A stretch of 64,000 nt of DNA from contig NC_054750.1 of the NCBI RefSeq assembly GCF_018143015.1, positions 7,175,501-7,239,500 of the forward strand, written 5' to 3'. This stretch comes from Lytechinus variegatus. Lineage: Eukaryota; Echinodermata; Echinoidea; Temnopleuroida; Toxopneustidae. The notes under the pieces are model-generated. The model did no database searches. It was not told the DNA's origin and saw nothing but the letters and a program-made list of their open reading frames with translations. Each line of letters begins with the position of its first letter. The first letter of the stretch is position 1. Below, piece by piece: positions 20,001 to 62,181 of the stretch. The translations under genes were made by a program, and so were the position numbers.

Positions 20001-22867
20001 TATGGTCTGATGGTAATGTTCTTCACTTTCTATTACTTTTTTTTCGCTGAAATAAAAAAAAAAGTGTAATTTTAGGCGTTTTTCGACAGCTCGCGATTCC
20101 CATAGGCGCGCGTGTATTAACTGTGTCGGTGCTCGGCTCGGCCCCGCTCAATAACTGACTTGATTTTGTGATCATTTCTCCTCAAAGTACTACTTTTATC
20201 GCAAAAGATGGACTTTGTTGTATTCCATTACCTCCATTTTCTCATCACAAGGATAAAATTTGGTGTATTTGCACGATTTTGATCAAGTTTTTCACCTTTT
20301 TCTCTCTGGTCGCAAGAACGAACAACCGATGAACGGTCCGCTGCTCTTCATCGTAATTCTCCGTAGCTCGGCCGCCTAAACTGGCGGGGTGGGATTCAGA
20401 CCGAATCCACAATGGAAGTGGGCGTGCACAGCAAAGAGCTGAGCTTGACTGAGTGAGAGAGAGTGAACTAGAGTTTGAAGCTTGGCAGTGTCGTATAGGC
20501 TCTGCCTTTTTTTGTAAATATATATTTTTCAATTCTTTCTATATTGATTTTCCCTGGTTTCGAGCTCTAAGATTGTAATGATATGATTATGCTTCAATTT
20601 CTTTGACTGAGTGTGACTATGGTGTGGATGTTTGAGTTGCTCAAAAATATTTTTACGTGGGTGGGGGCTCGGGGCGATTTCACTCTTGCCCCCGAAATGC
20701 GAAAAAAATATATTCGGGGTGTAGCTGTGTGGGCATGCCGGGCTGAGGCTAGCCATCAATAATTTTTTTTTTTTTTTTTTTGGAGGGGGGGGGGCTTAAT
20801 TTTTCACTTTAAATTGATCATTTTTAGGCCTTTTTTTTCCATTTTATTTTTAATATTGAATTTCCGTGGTGTAGAGTTGAGTTTTAAGTTGCAATAATCA
20901 ATATGCTTTAATTTCTTTGACTTTGAATGTGACTGTGGTGTGGATGTTTGAGTCGAACAAAAAATACTTTTACGTGGGTGGGGGCTCGGGGCGATTTCAC
21001 TCCTGCCCCCTAAATGCGAAAAATATTCGGGATGTAGCTGTGTGGGCATGCCGGGCTGAGGGTAGCCCTCAATAAAAAAATGTTTTTTTTGGGGGGGGCT
21101 TAATTTTTCACTTTAAATTTATTATTTTTAGGCCTATTTTTTGTACATTCTATTTTTCATATTGAGTTTCCCTGGTGTAGAGAGTTGAGTTTTAAGTTGC
21201 AATAATTAATATGCTTCAGTTTCTTTGATTTTGAGTGTGACTGTGGTGTGGATGTTTGAGCCGAACAAAAAATACGTGGATGGGGGCTCCGAGCATTTTC
21301 ACTCCTGCCCCCAAAATGTGAAAATGTTCTAGGTGTATCTGTGTGGGCATGCCAATTTCATTTTTAATTTTTATATTGAGTTTCCTTTGTGTAGAGAGCA
21401 GAGTTTTGGATATAGGGTAAAAGGGACGACGATGTGAGGGATGGCGATGATAGCATACCGGCGATAACGAGGGGTGGGCGATGATGAGAGGGACAAAGGG
21501 AAAGAGATGGAGATGAGGATGTGAGGGATGGCGATGATAAGGGGTGGGCCTTGATGATGAGAGGGAAGAGGAGGTGCATGAGGGATATAAATAAGAGAGA
21601 TGATGATGATGACTCTTGATAAGAGGGGTGCATGAGATACGACACTGCCAAGCTTCAAACTCTAGTTCACTCTCTCTCACTCAGTCAAGCTCAGCTCTTT
21701 GCTGTGCACGCCCACTTCCATTGTGGATTCGGTCTGAATCCCACCCCGCCAGTTTAGGCGGCCGAGCTACGGAGAATTACGATGAAGAGCAGCGGACCGT
21801 TCATCGGTTGTTCGTTCTTGCGACCAGAGAGAAAAAGGTGAAAAACTTTGATCAAAATCGTGCAAATACACCAAATTTTATCCTTGTGATGAGAAAATGG
21901 AGGTAATGGAATACAACAAAGTCCATCTTTTGCGATAAAAGTGGTACTTTGAGGAGAAATGATCACAAAATCAAGTCAGTTATTGAGCGGGGCCGAGCCG
22001 AGCACCGACACAGTTAATACACGCGCGCCTATGGGAATCGCGAGCTGTCGAAAAACGCCTAAAATTACACTTTTTTTTATTTCAGCGAAAAAAAAGTAAT
22101 AGAAAGTGAAGAACATTACCATCAGACCATATCTCTAGAAAATCTTTACAAGAAATTTCGAAATTACGGAAAAATAGACGCAAACTTGTGGAAAAAAAAT
22201 CTCATACTGGGTGGGACAACTCGGCCCGCGGTCCGAGATGTCCCGTGGTCCGAGTTGTCCCTGATTAGAATAAATGAATAGTTAATAAGCCTAATAATAA
22301 ACATTGACAGACATAATTCACATAAGCTATAGATGTAGTCAGTTAATTAAAAACTTTGATATCACACAAGAATCAGGATTTTGATCAAATTATAATATTA
22401 ATATAGATTCATGTATTAACATGATTAATGTTATTATTATAATGGCTTATTAGTGGCAGGGAATTCATATCAGTCATATTTTCCATGATGATGCCACTGC
22501 CAGTTAAATTGAAATATGGCAATGCATTCCAATTGAAGTTTGAATTGACATTGCCTGACGACTAGTAATCACTTCGCCATTTGACTGGGGAGTGGGCGTG
22601 GCAGCTATGTTACTAGCATCACTGAAGCCTAAAGTCATCCGAGATATGCATGCATCCCTCGCCCTGTGCATCCCTCGCAATACTCACTGCGATCAGTCGG
22701 TTGAGCACCGCCGAGAGAAAGGCTTGAAGTTGTTCACTGTTTTGCGAAATTTCCAGCGCTGGCGTTGATCTTCGATGATTCTGGTTCATTGAAGCCCATT
22801 CTTCTGCTCTTTTCAACCAATATATAACGTCATCATTAGCTAGTTTGTCATTTGTCGACATTTCCAT
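4821..22867 (-). CDS. FANCC: FANCC orthologue, Fanconi anaemia core complex subunit (11 coding exons; C-terminus not located)
   Basis: Eleven minus-strand exons join in phase (22867-22688, 18414-18327, 16742-16645, 16193-16089, 15672-15608, 10006-9807, 9324-9170, 8297-8139, 6785-6716, 6084-5813, 5030-4821) into about 534 codons; human FANCC has 558. Identification rests on colinear similarity along the whole length: the N-terminal YWLKRAEEW segment, KLGHLLGRLCSCQ, AMGYTALDY, MCLPLIGSASSKGLVDRVL, LMSLWLQYLPALEQEIL and the LPVALIINLVMSAILHA segment. All align in order with human FANCC. The family is all-helical with no catalytic motif; it joins FANCE and FANCF in the nuclear core complex that promotes FANCD2/FANCI ubiquitination in crosslink repair. 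All introns are GT-AG. About 45 C-terminal residues are missing, either downstream in the repeat-rich 1-3.1 kb or outside the window. Homology was judged from memory of the human protein, not by a search. Confidence 0.87.
5428..5590. mobile_element. Half copy of the 7425-8020 foldback family
   Basis: CTTTCTTATTTTACATC, then a ctgttgcgtttgttgatttc block and ATTCAAATCAA, repeat the right arm of the element at 7425-8020. Only one arm is present, in FANCC intron 10. Non-coding. Confidence 0.55.
5813..6084 (-). CDS. FANCC: FANCC exon 10
   Basis: 272 nt, entering with two bases of a split Asp codon and ending in phase 0 at VAVK before GTTTGTAT. It encodes DIPQDVHGIHLTS at the start and LDFLMWFHFPLSFGNC near the end, matching the human DIPRGHW to LLWLLAFYYG stretch. 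Its 5' part is duplicated upstream (6175-6422). The reading frame remains open upstream of the acceptor as far as 6307. Confidence 0.85.
6175..6422 (-). pseudogene. Two tandem partial duplicates of FANCC exon 10
   Basis: Copy A (acceptor-equivalent exon start at 6267) encodes DIPQDVHGMHLTSTDA and keeps a ttatag acceptor. It reads in frame for 61 codons straight into the genuine exon 10. Copy B (start 6413) encodes DIPKDIFGIHLTGIDA, then hits a stop after about 20 residues. A further short piece (ACAGTTCTTGAGGGTT) lies at 6513-6530. Spacing between the three starts is 183 and 146 bp. The simplest reading is exon-fragment duplication with one decayed copy; copy A could serve as an alternative acceptor. 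Confidence 0.8.
6540..6644. mobile_element. MITE family G (GGGGCCCGTTGCAG), truncated copy
   Basis: AACTTGATTTTCAACCAATC, GCGCGCATTTGGGACTTGCG and CTCTTTCTGCAACGGGCCCC are nearly identical to the complete copy at 10068-10214. The left terminus is missing. It lies in FANCC intron 9. Confidence 0.7.
6716..6785 (-). CDS. FANCC: FANCC exon 9
   Basis: A 70-nt exon with acceptor ttcattctccag and donor GTAGGAATT, encoding YSVHRLFPQRLCPLVNLL and then TVDPR plus one base. It matches the human [20 protein letters not shown] segment in position and length and joins exon 10 through a split codon (G/AT). Confidence 0.8.
7316..7420. mobile_element. MITE fragment (GTGACACAGCATTTGCTC family)
   Basis: GTGACACAGCATTTGCTC followed by a ttagg-rich block recurs at 47140-47330, where the opposite end carries gagcaaacgtcatag. 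This copy seems to keep only the left portion. Non-coding. Confidence 0.4.
7425..8020. mobile_element. Foldback element, ~595 bp
   Basis: The left arm (ACAGGTCAAGTCCACC then ATCAAAATCGGATGTAAAAT, AGAAAGTTATGACATTT) is inverted at the right (AAATGTCATAACTTTCT, ATTTTACATCCGATTTTGAT, GGTGGACTTGTCC). Arms are about 150 bp and the centre holds a second inverted pair (agtgagtgatgtcat). It lies in FANCC intron 8 and has no credible ORF. Confidence 0.8.
8139..8297 (-). CDS. FANCC: FANCC exon 8
   Basis: Fifty-three codons in phase 0, from acceptor acccatgtag to donor GTATATGTT. It encodes RHRILYEAVDSCVQQVLW and FVHLFQVAVSEAIQEL, colinear with the human HPAIFRVVDEMFRCALLE and IQVFTQCFVEALEK segments. 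Confidence 0.85.
8640..8935. repeat. Possible 3' tail of a non-LTR retroelement
   Basis: A region ending in ctttgtacctgatgatggt and then TTAAATAAATAAATTGAATTG resembles the A/T-rich tandem tails of truncated LINEs. No coding remnant is visible upstream. It sits in FANCC intron 7. The assignment is tentative. Confidence 0.25.
9170..9324 (-). CDS. FANCC: FANCC exon 7
   Basis: 155 nt from acceptor aacttcatag to donor GTATGAAC. It completes a split Lys codon, then encodes ICLSREALMSLWLQYLPALE and QHVPDIATDDALKLIQSRDL. This matches human [20 protein letters not shown], one of the clearest alignments in the gene. Confidence 0.9.
9807..10006 (-). CDS. FANCC: FANCC exon 6
   Basis: 200 nt from acceptor tctatctgaaag to donor GTAGGTGG. 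It encodes VEELSEMCLPLIGSASSKGL and VDRVLLLHPRSAEDQISQHF, corresponding to human [20 protein letters not shown] and the following LLICHG segment. It ends GEKK plus one base. Confidence 0.88.
10068..10214. mobile_element. MITE family G, complete 147-bp copy
   Basis: The ends are GGGGCCCGTTGCAGAAAGAG and the inverted CTCTTTCTGCAAAGGGCCCC. The centre contains AACCAATCAACAGCGCGCAT. A second copy lies at 6540-6644. Non-coding, immediately upstream (in the FANCC sense) of exon 6. Confidence 0.85.
10216..10300. mobile_element. MITE family R, internally deleted copy
   Basis: CTGTCTTACAAAGAGTTACC, TTGATCCAATCAATCGTTAC and ctatggaaatccatctgtgt match the ends and interior of the 1250-1506 and 1631-1876 elements. 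The central part is missing. Confidence 0.6.
10301..12764. other. Gene-free part of FANCC intron 5
   Basis: About 2.4 kb without a convincing ORF on either strand. A purine-rich stretch (gagcgagagaccggagtgga, about 10350-10430) is followed by AT-rich sequence with many stops and no recognised inverted ends. It could be a decayed mobile element, but I see no diagnostic motif. Confidence 0.4.
12765..13125. repeat. ~26-bp tandem array (basal unit)
   Basis: About 13 copies of a unit like TTGAACTTGACCAAAATTGGCAC with point and 1-2 bp length variation. It grades directly into the 56-bp array to its right, whose unit looks like two diverged copies of this sequence. Repetitive minus-strand ORFs (NFGQVQK-type) are by-products. 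Confidence 0.9.
13126..14215. repeat. 56-bp satellite-like array with higher-order structure
   Basis: Roughly 19 copies of a 56-bp unit containing AAAAACTGACCAAGTATTAT, TGGCATCTTTTCAACTTGAC and GAAAATATCGGCATAT. Most copies are almost identical. A run of marked variants (gaccaattatt, cggcacataaa, gactaagtttt, cagcatatata) appears at about 13460-13640 and again at about 13965-14190, showing a later duplication of a ~0.5-kb block. It lies within FANCC intron 5. Confidence 0.92.
14960..15082. mobile_element. MITE family R, right-hand fragment
   Basis: ATTTTCTTAAACAAACATGC, tttccatagttgcgattgat and CTCTTTGTACGACAGGCCCC match the right side of the 1250-1506 element. The left side is absent. Confidence 0.55.
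15608..15672 (-). CDS. FANCC: FANCC exon 5
   Basis: A short 65-nt exon from acceptor ttggccaacag to donor GTGAGTCAAG, encoding LIESIQRDLDHLILEHQNYI and then Y plus two bases. It fits human [20 protein letters not shown] in position and length. It was chosen because it alone joins exon 4 (phase 0) and exon 6 (needs two bases) without a stop. Confidence 0.75.
16089..16193 (-). CDS. FANCC: FANCC exon 4
   Basis: Thirty-five codons ending in donor GTGCGACTT, encoding FRYTASFFHQKNPASETAEA and MGYTALDYNTLTSSK. It corresponds to human [20 protein letters not shown]. Three candidate acceptor AGs lie in tandem (TAG, TCTCAG, TTCAG). The first two are in frame and differ by two residues (SQ), so the start could be 16199; the third leads to a stop. 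Confidence 0.82.
16645..16742 (-). CDS. FANCC: FANCC exon 3
   Basis: 98 nt from acceptor tatttctgagcag to donor GTATGTATAA. It completes a split Glu codon and encodes EKVFSKLLSCVHALRAQHPQ and then DGMEKKAKVWAE. It lines up with the human [20 protein letters not shown] to LNSWIQ segment. Confidence 0.85.
16890..18075. mobile_element. Degenerate repeat element with internal ~120-180-bp GCGAAGCGCGAGCTGAAA subrepeats
   Basis: It starts near GTGGCGTACCGTGGGTCACG with a G-rich GGGGGGCAC block and ends near cattccggatgggggggcac. Between them the phrase gcgagtgcgaagcgcgagct, followed by gaaaattt, attcagac and attttaagga, recurs at least five times with increasing decay. There is no coding potential. 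A fragment with the same CGTGCGTGGTACGCCGCTGC end (inverted) lies at about 24255-24280. Confidence 0.6.
18327..18414 (-). CDS. FANCC: FANCC exon 2
   Basis: 88 nt from acceptor tttgcccttcag to donor GTAAGTAGG, encoding DGISPVLKNHPKLGHLLGRL and CSCQHLLAE plus one base. It matches human [20 protein letters not shown]. The joined exons 1-2 need no intervening exon for the alignment. Confidence 0.88.
18751..19256. mobile_element. Foldback MITE (TTAAAGGGGAAGTTCA ends)
   Basis: The left end TTAAAGGGGAAGTTCATCCT and the right end AGGGTGAACTTCCCCTTTAA are inverted. The arms continue inward (ttattgtaaaaatagcagaa against the right-hand ttctctctgttagttttatg region). About 505 bp, in FANCC intron 1, non-coding. 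Confidence 0.8.
19308..19789. mobile_element. Foldback MITE (CTTAAAGGGATGGTC ends)
   Basis: CTTAAAGGGATGGTCCGGGC at the left is inverted as CAGACCATCCCTTTAAG at the right. Long arms include ATCAAAATCAGAT and its complement. A diverged relative without intact ends lies at 23530-24035. Non-coding. Confidence 0.8.
19855..22275. mobile_element. 2.4-kb foldback element with ~640-bp near-identical arms
   Basis: The left arm (about 19865-20505) and right arm (about 21640-22265) are inverted copies. They start GACGGGACAACTCGGACCAC and its complement and differ at only a few positions over the stretches I compared. The interior (20535-21360) holds about three tandem ~300-bp units with GTGGGTGGGGGCTCGGGGCG and GTAGCTGTGTGGGCATGCCG. 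The direct repeat TAGAATAAAT flanks the element (19855-19864 and 22266-22275). Each arm carries the same short ORF (GRATENYDEEQRTVHRL) in opposite orientation. Long arms and a ~10-bp duplication fit a foldback or MULE-type element; there is no transposase. Confidence 0.85.
22688..22867 (-). CDS. FANCC: FANCC exon 1 (first coding exon)
   Basis: Sixty codons from ATG at 22867 to donor GTGAGTATT. The first ATG has a purine at -3 and G at +4; a second in-frame ATG is two codons on. It encodes NDDVIYWLKRAEEWASMNQN and then EQLQAFLSAVLNRLIA, matching human DYQFWMQKLSVWDQAS and the following QFQEFLRKMYEAL. The sequence just upstream (cttcag) could also be an acceptor from a 5' UTR exon. Confidence 0.85.
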
Positions 22868-24914
22868 ATCTGAAGCGTACTAATATTAAAAATTATCTGG
22901 TTTGTCAGGTACCGGTTTGTCAACATTTCCACGTGAAAGATTGCAGTTTTTCGATTCGTAACATGAAGGGCACCAACACATTCGTACGTGTACAAAATGT
23001 AAATAAAGAAAGGAGCACAGTCTTATTTGCAGACCAGTAGGACAGCTTCAAGGAACTATCGCGTGAATATAATACAAATAAGATAGTCTGATCCTTGAGA
23101 TCATAGCTTTAATATTCCCCGGTGGTACAGAAATAATAATATTGTTCTTAAAGAATAAACTGATTATAATTTTACAAATAATGTTATCATATTATTTCTG
23201 TTTTGCAGCATTTGAATGACAAATGTATGAGCAGGGACATATTGAAGCGACTGAAAAGTGAAATAGCAATTCTACCGGCTGAAGTTTTCGCTTAATTTTT
23301 TTATAATTGTCTTGCAATGGCATGTCGATTTGAAGATATTTTTCAATATACAGCTCTCGTATTAAACACATCCCCACGGTGTCCCCACCCCACGCTTCTT
23401 TCAGAAAAGATGAAGATAACAAGAGGGGCATTGGGGAAGGGGGGGGGGCTCTACAATTTTCAAGTTGGGAAAAAGGGGGAAATTGAAAAATATAGAGAAA
23501 AAATTAAAGATAAGAAATAAATAATTAAGTCATGTTTATACTCCGGGCTAAAAATATTCATATCTAAATAAATGGAGTAAAATTCACAGAGCAAAATGCT
23601 GAAAATTTCATAAAAAATCAGATAACAAATAACAAAGTTATCGAAATTTAAAGTTCAGCAATATTTTGTGAAAACATGCATGTATGCGCTTCAATATGAA
23701 TTAGGTTGGGCTAATGATGTCAATTCTCCACTTTCCCTTTTTTTATAATTATTTCATTTTTATCATACATGTGTAAATGATGTGTCTCCATTATAGCGAA
23801 ATAGGCTGCAGCAATAACTAATGCACTTGATAATGTACATCAATCCAAAAAGAAAAATTTAGCTTATATACAAAAGAAAGAAGTGGGGATATGACAAACT
23901 TCATCCCACCTAACTGTTTCACCAGAATAATGCAAATCTTTAAAATTCAATTACTTTGCTATTTGTTATCCGATTTTGATTAGATTTTCAGCATTTTGCT
24001 CTGTGAATTATTGAGATATTAATATTTTCAGCATGGATTTTATCTATGTCAGATCTGGATTTCTTTTTAAGCACAAAGTAGAAGATGGTTTGCAGCAGCT
24101 AGGGGCATCGATCCATCTCTCTTTTTTCTCCATAAAATCCATGACTGAACCGCGGTACCGCTCCATGAGGACTTTTTTTGTGCTTGTTAATTTTTTTTCT
24201 GGCATGAAATCCTTTATTTGTTTTTCTTTTGTAATTCTTTTTGTGGACGATTTTGCCCCCCGTGCGTGGTACGCCGCTGCCTCCGGATCCATCCATGATC
24301 GAACTTGATGCTAAACCCAGGATGCTATTCTCTAACTTACAGGATTTGGATTTGTTCTGTTGGTTCTGAGAATCTCCAAAACAGTGGAGGAATCACATAA
24401 GAGAGATGTTTCTATCTTGTACTGTAGTCTTGGATTTTCCACAATCAATAAAAATCTTTTTCTCCAGATCATCAGATGGGCAAGAAAATCACAATTCCGA
24501 TTATTTCCGGAAATTACCGACCGAAATGCGCTGCATATATGCTGCGCTTCTTCAGTTTTCCTGAATTCACTGAACAAAAGGCTTGCTGCGGAGTATTGTG
24601 TGCGATAAAAGTGGGTCGCCGAAAGCTAAAAGTCGATTTTCATCGGTAAGAGAGAGTTTGTTCATATCTAAATCACCTGATAAATAGCTATGTTTATTCT
24701 TGAATTCAAATTAAGACATTTTGTGGATGTGTTGTACAAGGATCTTTCGTGGTGCTTGTTCGAAAATGGTCCAGGCCAAGGCAAGACTAGAGTCGTGTAC
24801 CGGTACGGTACGGTACATGTAATTTTGTATGACGAGGAACCGATCGAGAGCTTGGCTTGTGCATTGGCAAATTGCGTGATTGTATGATGACATGATTTTT
24901 GTGAATTTTGTGTG
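22868..24914. other. FANCC 5' flank, part of the divergent FANCC/SMARCA4 intergenic region
   Basis: No ORF here is convincing. A CACGTG E-box lies at 22930-22935, about 65 bp upstream of the FANCC start. A diverged copy of the 19308-19789 MITE family occupies about 23530-24035. The segment 24480-24646 is richer in CpG and ends in a good plus-strand donor (CATCG/GTAAGAGAG). Confidence 0.45.
24480..24646 (+). other. Candidate SMARCA4 non-coding first exon
   Basis: A locally CpG-richer segment (ccgattatttccggaaatta, gggtcgccgaaagc) ends in a strong donor, CATCG/GTAAGAGAG at 24647. SMARCA4 needs an upstream 5' UTR exon, because its first coding exon begins after an apparent acceptor at 28679. 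This is positional inference; its 5' limit is arbitrary. Confidence 0.2.
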
Positions 24915-27065
24915 TAGGGTGACCAGATTTCACAAAATGAAATGGGCCTAGGCCTACGGGCATGATGGGATAATCGACAAAAAAGATCAACAAAGAAGGC
25001 TTCATTCACAGTGTTTTAATTTTAGACTTGTGAAAAATTAAGAATTGGAAGGGAGGGTGACCGAAAAAGAAAAGACAAAAGAAAATTTGAGAAGAAAGAA
25101 AAAAATGAAGGAAGAACTTAAATTGAAAAAAAAAAAACTAAGTTAAAGTTAGAATAAAAGAAGGAGGCAAAGGAAAAAAAAGAAAGTAAGAAAAATTGAG
25201 GAGGAAAGAAAGAAGGAAGAAAAGAAAAATGTTTCCTTCATTTGAAAGAAAGAAACAAAGAAAGAAGAAAAAAGGAAGGAAGGGAGGGAGGAAAAGAAAG
25301 AATAAAGAATTAGAAGGAAAAATAAAGAATGAAAGAAAGGAGGAAATAGAGGGAGGAGAGAGTAAAAATGAAGAAAATAAAGGAAAGAGAGAAAGAACAA
25401 AAAGAAAAAAGGAGAGGAAGGGAGAAGGAAGCAAAGAAAAGTTTAAGGAAAGAAAGAATGAAGATTGAAGGAAATTAAAGAAGGCAGGTAAGAGAAAAAA
25501 GGAAAGAAGAAAAATGAAAAGAGAGAAATGATCAGGAAAGAAAGATAGGAAATAAAGAGAGATGGAACAGAAAAGGGCAAGGATGAAGAAAGGATAGGAA
25601 AGAAAGAAAGAGAAAAAAGTTCAAACTTCTAGCGAACAAAAACAATCCAATCATCTAAGAAAAATAATGATATTTGGTGTTTTTTAAACATGTTTTTAAA
25701 ATAAAAAAAAACTAAAATGTTTTAGAAATGAATAAAATTTCTAAGTGAAACATTGTCAACTTAAATATTAGATGAAACATCGCGGCATCATACATACACG
25801 TAGGGACAGAATTAGGGACGGAATTCATGGAAATTGCCTTTTGAAACGGAAAGTGGCATTTCAAATGGAAAAACACGGAAAACATATTTTTCCTCAGAAT
25901 ACACAGAACAGCGACAGTAATTACTCCAAAGTCTCAACAAAATACGGATATTAAATGGCCACAAAACACGATCTCACTTCACTACAAAGTATGACAATTC
26001 ACACATCGTGACGGCTCTTGACTCCATCACTCTCGATCATACCCGGGTCTTGGCCGGCGGCTGGGTCGGCTGTATCAAAAATATTCACATGCAAACAACA
26101 CGGTTGTGTGTTGCTGCCCTCTACGTTTCAAGATGTTACAGCACAATATTCTGGTCTTGAAATCCAAATGGCAGATAGGCTAAAATCGTTGACTGGTCAA
26201 AACGATGTCCAAAAACCCACAAAATTATCGATAAAATTTAAGTTAACAAAAAAATAATGCTAATAATGTGAAAGGTAAGGATGTAATAATGTAAGATGTG
26301 TTTGTAAAAATATTTTGTGTACCCGCATAGATCTGATTAGAGCGGATTCTTCTGCTTTGTTGGTACAGTGGGGGATACAAATTTTGACGAGCACGAGTGA
26401 TATATTGCTACTGAATGGTAAACGGAATTGCCAATTTTCCGTGTACACAAAGTCTATGGGGAAACAGAATTTCCGTTTTCTGACATGCTGAAACGAAATT
26501 TATGATTTTCTGAAACGGAAAAGGCAATTGTTTGAAACGGAAAATAACTGTCAGTAACAACGAGACTCAAAACGAAAGCTGAAACAACTGGATCTCGTAA
26601 ATGAAAACTCAATAACTTGTTCCTCCGATTACATCTCCAAATCAGTAATCTGAGAATCCATGATATAATTATACAAATTTCCTGCTGATTTGTGATGATT
26701 TTGGTGAAAAATTGTTTATCATGTCATAGTTTGTAGTTTGCACCATTGAGAATCTGCTCCGATTCTAAATGCGTAGCTAGTAGCCTGCCGAACACAGGCA
26801 GGAGGCCAGTTTGTTTGCAATGTACATGTATTGCGCTAGCAAGAAAATCCCCACAGAACTTGCAAAAGTTTAGTTATTGATTTGTCGTCTCTGCTTCGTC
26901 ATCTGTTGGTTATTTGATGAAAATTTGTCACTTTTAAATGTATTAACTGTATTTTGTTCAATATTCAGAAATACGGGACAAATTGGCATCCGGGGAAGGG
27001 TTTGCCGGGACTAAGGAGCAAAATACGGGACGAACCCGGAAATACGGGACGATCTGGTCACCCTA
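24915..27065. mobile_element. 2.15-kb element with TAGGGTGACCAGAT inverted ends
   Basis: TAGGGTGACCAGAT at the left is inverted as ATCTGGTCACCCTA at the right. The direct repeat TTGTGTG abuts both sides (24908-24914; 27067-27073, one base offset). The interior contains a long polypurine tract and AAACGGAAA-rich sequence. No transposase-like ORF is visible, so it is a non-autonomous element. Confidence 0.7.
25040..25625. repeat. Polypurine (GA/GAAA) tract, ~585 bp
   Basis: Almost uninterrupted purines on the plus strand (gaaagaaagaaggaag-type words), with scattered pyrimidines. The Lys/Glu-rich plus-strand ORF and Phe/Leu/Ser-rich minus-strand ORFs follow from composition. It lies inside the TAGGGTGACC element between the two gene starts. 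Confidence 0.9.
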
Positions 27066-27073
27066 GTTGTGTG

Positions 27074-28679
27074 TAATTTTTCAGTTTTAGCCCGGTGCAT
27101 TATGAATTGTGACATGGTACGCTAGTTTGGCAGACATAATTGACAGGCAAAATTGGTATGGCAAGTCTGCGCAGTCTCCTTTGTCTGCGCATACGCGTAT
27201 CTGCGTATATGTTACCAATGATTTGTTCCGTATTTTTTTTATTTTTCTGTCAAAGAGGAAAAACTGGCAGCCATGTGTTGCTGCCCTGTACATTCGTTGA
27301 GTTAGGCTTTCATGAAGGCTTTCCGATTAGAATTTTCAATATCCTGGCCAATCAATCCGACAAGTTCCGAATGCACGCATGTGCATTTGAATCAGATCTT
27401 GATCTATAGTCCTACCCATGGATATTCATGAATTGAGCTGTGATTTCCGCGCATGCCCAATTTGTGTTTGAGATGTTGGAATCGGCAGTGAATTAATATG
27501 TGTGAGGAAATCGATACTGGCTCTATATCACAAATTTGAAACTGATAGAAGTGTGGAAAAAAAGTGAAACTTTGTGAAATGTACATGTAAGATGAGTTGT
27601 TATAAATGAATTGTAAGGTCATTTTGTTGCATGAGTTTTATATTCCCCCTATATAGTGACACCTATTCTATTCCACAGAAAATTTCAGTTGATAATGTTC
27701 TTTATGTTTTTATAAGTAAGTGTGCAAAGATCTCATAAAAATTTGGGAGAAATGTAAAATTTTCTTCAAAAGTTCCTGGGCCAGTCATTCCAGATTGAAG
27801 GAAAAGGTTGTAGTTGTGGTACTCCATGTCTCTGCAACCATTCACTTCACACATGATTCTGGGATTTTGATGTGAAAGGCTGCATTTTGAGGATGTCACA
27901 TGAAATGCCTGAAATTCAGTATTTTTCCACCATTTTGAGTCAGATTATTCAATGAATAAATAACCGTCTATGCATTGCAAGTGTAAATTTTGTGGTCGAT
28001 GCATTTTACTAGAGTCGTGCAGATATGCGTGTGTGCAGGGGACCTTACATGTACAATGTACCATGCACGTATCGGACACTTAAACATTATTGGACCCCAA
28101 AAAATAAAATCATTGAATCAAATAAAAGTCTATTATTTTGGTCAAAATGTTGATTATTAACATGTCATAAATAAAGATTTGCAAAAGAAAGTAAATGGAA
28201 ATTATTTACTAACTACCAGAAGCAAGTTATTTCCCCCAAATATTGGACTATAAAGTTTTACACTCTGATCAAACTTGGCTATTTAAATCGCGCTCTAATC
28301 CCCCAAATAATTGCTTAGTTGGTGAGAATCTGCTGTGCAAATTCCAATTTTGATTATTACTATCATTAATTTTGATATTTTTTTATCATCACTTTTCTTC
28401 ATTTTATTGCACTCAAATCTTTAGAAATGCTATCATTTTTTATCTGCATTTTACCAGTGATCAAGACTGCTACAAAGGGAACACTAATGAGCCAAGTGTA
28501 TTCTCAATTTGGAATGTAGGCCTTCATGATTCTTTACTTCCAGTTTCCACTGTCGCTTATGCCATTAAATATGGGTATAAATTGAAGATTGTTTATCAAA
28601 CTTTTAAGTAGGAAACCCCCATATATACCTTTGGTCAGTTCTGTAATCCACTAATAACATTTCATTACCCATCGTTTAG
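27074..28679. other. SMARCA4 5' flank, no gene resolved
   Basis: AT-rich sequence with short ORFs only. A pyrimidine-rich acceptor (cattacccatcgtttag) ends at 28679, so most of this is probably intron 0 of SMARCA4, between a non-coding first exon and the start-codon exon. No core promoter motif was identified with confidence. Confidence 0.4.

Positions 28680-62181
<33,502 letters not shown>

Noticed and set aside
20245..21906. Mirrored ~95-codon ORFs containing GRATENYDEEQRTVHRL
   Set aside because: Both are the same sequence in the two arms of a foldback element, with no recognised domain. Kept only as a property of the element.
25138..25468. Lys/Glu-rich plus-strand and Phe/Leu/Ser-rich minus-strand ORFs
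   Set aside because: Compositional artefacts of the polypurine tract.
26018..27409. Short ORFs at 26.0-26.3 and 27.1-27.4 kb in the intergenic region
   Set aside because: No homology recognised, no splice pattern linking them, and the first is inside a transposable element.
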